The position numbers and the translations under genes were made by a program. A stretch of DNA of 8,239 nt from Chlamydiia bacterium (GTDB lineage Bacteria > Chlamydiota > Chlamydiia > Chlamydiales > Simkaniaceae): positions 1 through 8,239 of the forward strand of contig JAGROF010000094.1 of assembly GCA_020440405.1 (NCBI GenBank), read 5' to 3'. Shown piece after piece: positions 6,150 to 8,239 of this stretch. The stretch's first letter is position 1. Each line of letters opens with the position of its first letter. The notes below the pieces were generated by a model, which was not told the DNA's origin, did no database searches, and was given only the letters and a program-made list of their open reading frames with translations.

Positions 6150-7115
6150 TTAATTGTCACCTACAGCGAGTTCAAAAGCACCTAACTTGCGGAACTTTTG
6201 GTACCGTTTTTCAAGAAGCTCATCTTCAGGAATCTTAAGGAGTCGCTTGGCTTCTTTGGTGACGAACTTTTTCACCCCTTCATAAACCTCTTGAGGAGCA
6301 TGATGTGCACCTCCCTGGGGTTCTTCAATGATGGTATCGATGACTTCTGCTTCCAAAAGATTTTCAGCTTGCATCTTCAGAGCCTCTGCTGCCTCTTCAT
6401 TTTTTGCGGCATCGCGCCACAGAATTGATGCGCATCCCTCTGGAGAAATCACCGAGTAGTAGGCATGTTCAAGCATCCCCACAATATCTCCAACCCCCAT
6501 CCCTAAAGCTCCTCCAGAACACCCTTCTCCAATGAGGACAACGATGATGGGGGTTTTGAGGTTTGCCATCTCAAGAAGGTTTGTGGCAATGGCGGATCCT
6601 TGTCCCCTTTCTTCTGCAGTCAAACCAGGATAGGCTCCAGGCGTGTCTAGAAAGGAGAGGACAGGAAGGTTAAATTTTTCTGCAAGCTTCATGACACGGA
6701 GAGCTTTGCGGTACCCTTCGGGATGGGGCATTCCAAAGTTTCGATAGAGACGACTTTCGGTATCACACCCTTTCTCTTGGGCGATAATGACAAATTTTTG
6801 CCCTCCAATCACCCCTAAACCTGCCACAATGGCTTGATCATCTCGGAAAAGACGATCTCCAAAAATCTCGGTGAAGCTTTCACAAATATTTTTAATATAA
6901 TCGACAGAACGGGGGCGGTTAGGGTGGCGGCAAATCGCCACACGCTCCCAAGGAGTGAGCTGAGAATAGACCTGATTCTTTAGCGTCTCTAGCTTCTTCT
7001 CCAGCTTGACGATTTCCTCATCTGTCCAGATCCCATTGACTTTATTTTGCTCTTTCAGCTGAGCAATCGTCTTTTCATGATCATGGATTTGCTTTTCATG
7101 GTCTAACATACTCAT
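6150..7115 (-). CDS. accA: Acetyl-CoA carboxylase carboxyltransferase subunit alpha
   Basis: With AccD it moves the carboxyl group from carboxybiotin to acetyl-CoA, giving malonyl-CoA, the committed step of fatty-acid synthesis in the cytoplasm. Its 321 residues match the usual length (319 in E. coli). The N-terminal 1-50 are charged and probably helical or coiled coil. The crotonase-fold carboxyltransferase core carries [20 protein letters not shown] (154-173), the Gly-rich [15 protein letters not shown] (196-210) and [14 protein letters not shown] (220-233), all diagnostic of AccA. The ATG at 7115 has AAGGTGG four bases upstream; ATG 7109 is a possible alternative. It begins 12 bases after the transpeptidase stop and is followed after 24 bases by the exporter, forming one operon. 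The partner genes accB, accC and accD are not in the window. Confidence 0.97.
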   Translation of the reverse strand: MSMLDHEKQIHDHEKTIAQLKEQNKVNGIWTDEEIVKLEKKLETLKNQVYSQLTPWERVAICRHPNRPRSVDYIKNICESFTEIFGDRLFRDDQAIVAGLGVIGGQKFVIIAQEKGCDTESRLYRNFGMPHPEGYRKALRVMKLAEKFNLPVLSFLDTPGAYPGLTAEERGQGSAIATNLLEMANLKTPIIVVLIGEGCSGGALGMGVGDIVGMLEHAYYSVISPEGCASILWRDAAKNEEAAEALKMQAENLLEAEVIDTIIEEPQGGAHHAPQEVYEGVKKFVTKEAKRLLKIPEDELLEKRYQKFRKLGAFELAVGDN

Positions 7116-7127
7116 ACTTCCACCTTC

Positions 7128-8093
7128 TTAATTTTCAACAAGATCTCCAGGGACCTGTGCATCATGAAAATCGGTCACGATTTCCACAACAGTTGGTTTT
7201 GTGATGACAATGGCATAAAGCTCTTCGATATCACTTTGCGATAAACGGATACAACCATCACTTGCATAATTTCCAATGGTTGTCAGGTCTTCCGAATAGG
7301 TTTCTGTTCCCACATCAAACACCCAAGGGGCTCCATGGAAACCATATCCTCGAGGATTATCTCCTTCTCCACTGAGCTCTTCAGAAAAGGGAATCCATCG
7401 GGTTCCAAAAACCCGAACCATTTCGACTTCCTCATCTTGAAAATAGCCTGTCATTCCTTCTTTGTAAATCGCCACCTTATCTCCGAGCGAAAACTTTCCT
7501 TTCGGAGTCAAAAGGCCAGAATAGGACTCTTCATCAAACCGTCCCAATCCAACGCGATAGGTTTTGAGCAAATGGCGCTCATTTGTTTTTTCGTCTAGGG
7601 CATAAAACCACATTTTACATCGAGAAAGATCGACAACTAAATAGAACTTGACATCCTCTTTCAAGACATTAAACTGGTCGCCAGGAGAAACTTTCTGCGT
7701 ATAGTAGTCTTTTTTCCCATTTAGGCTCCGCGCAATGAAATGGCGCGATGTCGCATAATGGGACGCATAATCGGTTACCCATGCTGGACGCCCTTTGAGC
7801 CAAGAGACACGGCTTTTATACCGGATGGTATCGACAATTGGAAGCTTTTGCTTTCCTTTAGTAAAAAGACGCCAGACTTGATCGACCTCTTCTTCGGCTA
7901 CTTCGTCCTGAACCGGCTTTAAATACTGTTGAGAACGCTCTTCAACTTGCACTTGAGGCTCTTCAATTACCACTGCAATAGGAGCCGCTTCCACAGGCGC
8001 ACTGTCCTTTTTTTTCTTCACAAGCGCGAGCCCTCCAATCACCACAAAAAGAGATAGGGAACCGATAAAAATTGCTTTAGGAACTGACACCAT
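7128..8093 (-). CDS. L,D-transpeptidase (YkuD domain), membrane-anchored
   Basis: Predicted envelope enzyme of the YkuD family, which makes 3-3 cross-links between diaminopimelate residues of peptidoglycan stems or attaches other groups to them. It has 321 residues. One N-terminal membrane segment (about 7-25) is followed by KKKKD, which fits a signal anchor if orientation is set by other features, or an uncleaved signal; this is followed by an acidic Pro/Val/Glu linker (about 31-72). The catalytic domain starts near 149 (FYLVVDLSRCKMWFY) and contains GFHGAPW with H253 and SDGCIRL with nucleophile C281 and R283, so it appears active. I chose ATG 8093 because GAAGGAG sits just upstream; the frame also opens at TTG 8105, which would place that site inside the gene. 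It is first in an operon with accA and the exporter. The position matches that of an uncharacterised gene beside accA in Chlamydia, as I recall. Confidence 0.9.
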   Translation of the reverse strand: MVSVPKAIFIGSLSLFVVIGGLALVKKKKDSAPVEAAPIAVVIEEPQVQVEERSQQYLKPVQDEVAEEEVDQVWRLFTKGKQKLPIVDTIRYKSRVSWLKGRPAWVTDYASHYATSRHFIARSLNGKKDYYTQKVSPGDQFNVLKEDVKFYLVVDLSRCKMWFYALDEKTNERHLLKTYRVGLGRFDEESYSGLLTPKGKFSLGDKVAIYKEGMTGYFQDEEVEMVRVFGTRWIPFSEELSGEGDNPRGYGFHGAPWVFDVGTETYSEDLTTIGNYASDGCIRLSQSDIEELYAIVITKPTVVEIVTDFHDAQVPGDLVEN

Positions 8094-8116
8094 TTTCTCC
8101 TTCAAATATTGGGAAA

Positions 8117-8145
8117 ACTATCCCGAATTTTTTTATTCTTTGCAA
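8117..8145 (-). promoter_or_regulatory. Candidate promoter of the ldt-accA-msbA operon
   Basis: On the minus strand TTGCAA (8140-8145), a 17-base A/T-rich spacer and GATAGT (8117-8122) each match the sigma70 consensus in four of six positions. The start point would be about 8110, leaving a 17-base leader with the GAAGGAG site before ATG 8093. Spacing and location are right; the hexamers are only moderate. Confidence 0.45.
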
Positions 8146-8187
8146 GGGAACAAAAATTTTACTGAATGCTCCAACGGTATGCGGTCA

Positions 8188-8207
8188 TTTTCCTCTGGAG
8201 AGGAAAA
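8188..8207. repeat. 20-bp perfect palindrome upstream of the ldt promoter
   Basis: TTTTCCTCT, two central bases and AGAGGAAAA form a perfect dyad about 43 bases upstream of the candidate -35. It could be an operator for a dimeric regulator, or the stem of a terminator for a gene beyond the window. The flanking A/T tracts fit either. The rest of 8146-8239 holds only short open frames without usable start or stop context, so no gene is called there. Confidence 0.4.
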
Positions 8208-8239
8208 GCAAGTAAAAAATCTGCTGACCAAAAATGATC

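Noticed and set aside
8094..8105. TTG start at 8105 for the L,D-transpeptidase
   Set aside because: The bases between it and ATG 8093 contain the GAAGGAG ribosome binding site, so ATG 8093 is the better start.
8166..8237. Plus-strand ATG with 23 codons
   Set aside because: No ribosome binding site, very short, and runs through the palindrome.
8162..8239. Possible C-terminal tail of a minus-strand gene entering from the right edge (about 25 codons ending at TAA 8162-8164)
   Set aside because: More than one frame is open over this stretch, the residues match nothing I recognise, and the palindrome lies within it; too little sequence to call.

Overview
The window looks like chromosome from a member of the Chlamydiota outside the classical Chlamydiaceae (a Parachlamydia/Waddlia/Simkania-type 'environmental' chlamydia). 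This rests on gene content, protein flavour and order: pdhA-pdhB-pdhC in tandem, plus a DnaQ-like exonuclease, an MsbA-like exporter and accA in the relative order I recall from Chlamydia trachomatis. It is inferred from memory of the families, not from a search, and the genus cannot be fixed. Base composition is moderate and looks even across the genes. No rRNA, tRNA, CRISPR array, insertion sequence or phage gene is visible.

Left part (about 1-3220, minus strand): a tightly packed operon read right to left. It begins with a 53-residue lipoprotein gene, followed by pdhA (E1 alpha), pdhB (E1 beta) and pdhC (E2, cut off by the window edge). Gaps within pdhABC are 1 and 4 bases. Together these enzymes convert pyruvate to acetyl-CoA.

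Centre (about 3190-4190): a compact divergent promoter region in which the two candidate promoters share practically the same -35 bases. It drives the lipoprotein-pdh operon to the left and a DEDDh (DnaQ-type) exonuclease to the right. A 38-codon Lys-rich ORF with a ribosome binding site follows the exonuclease. A 17-bp perfect hairpin then lies between the convergent transcription units. Read on the minus strand it is followed by nine Ts, so it fits as the terminator of the right-hand operon.

Right part (about 4188-8145, minus strand): a three-gene envelope/lipid operon in the order L,D-transpeptidase (YkuD), accA and MsbA-like ABC exporter, with 12- and 24-base gaps and a plausible sigma70-type promoter at 8117-8145. 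AccA commits acetyl-CoA, the product of the left-hand operon, to malonyl-CoA and fatty acids. The exporter probably moves a lipid or LPS precursor across the inner membrane, and the YkuD enzyme cross-links peptidoglycan. Positions 8146-8239 hold no gene I can support, only a 20-bp perfect palindrome.

The most interesting points are the EF-hand-like insertion in the exporter's first extracytoplasmic loop, the shared -35 divergent promoter with an apparently leaderless exonuclease message, two small genes easily missed by annotation (lipoprotein and Lys-rich ORF), the dispersed-repeat-like terminator hairpin, and an L,D-transpeptidase in a chlamydia-like genome.
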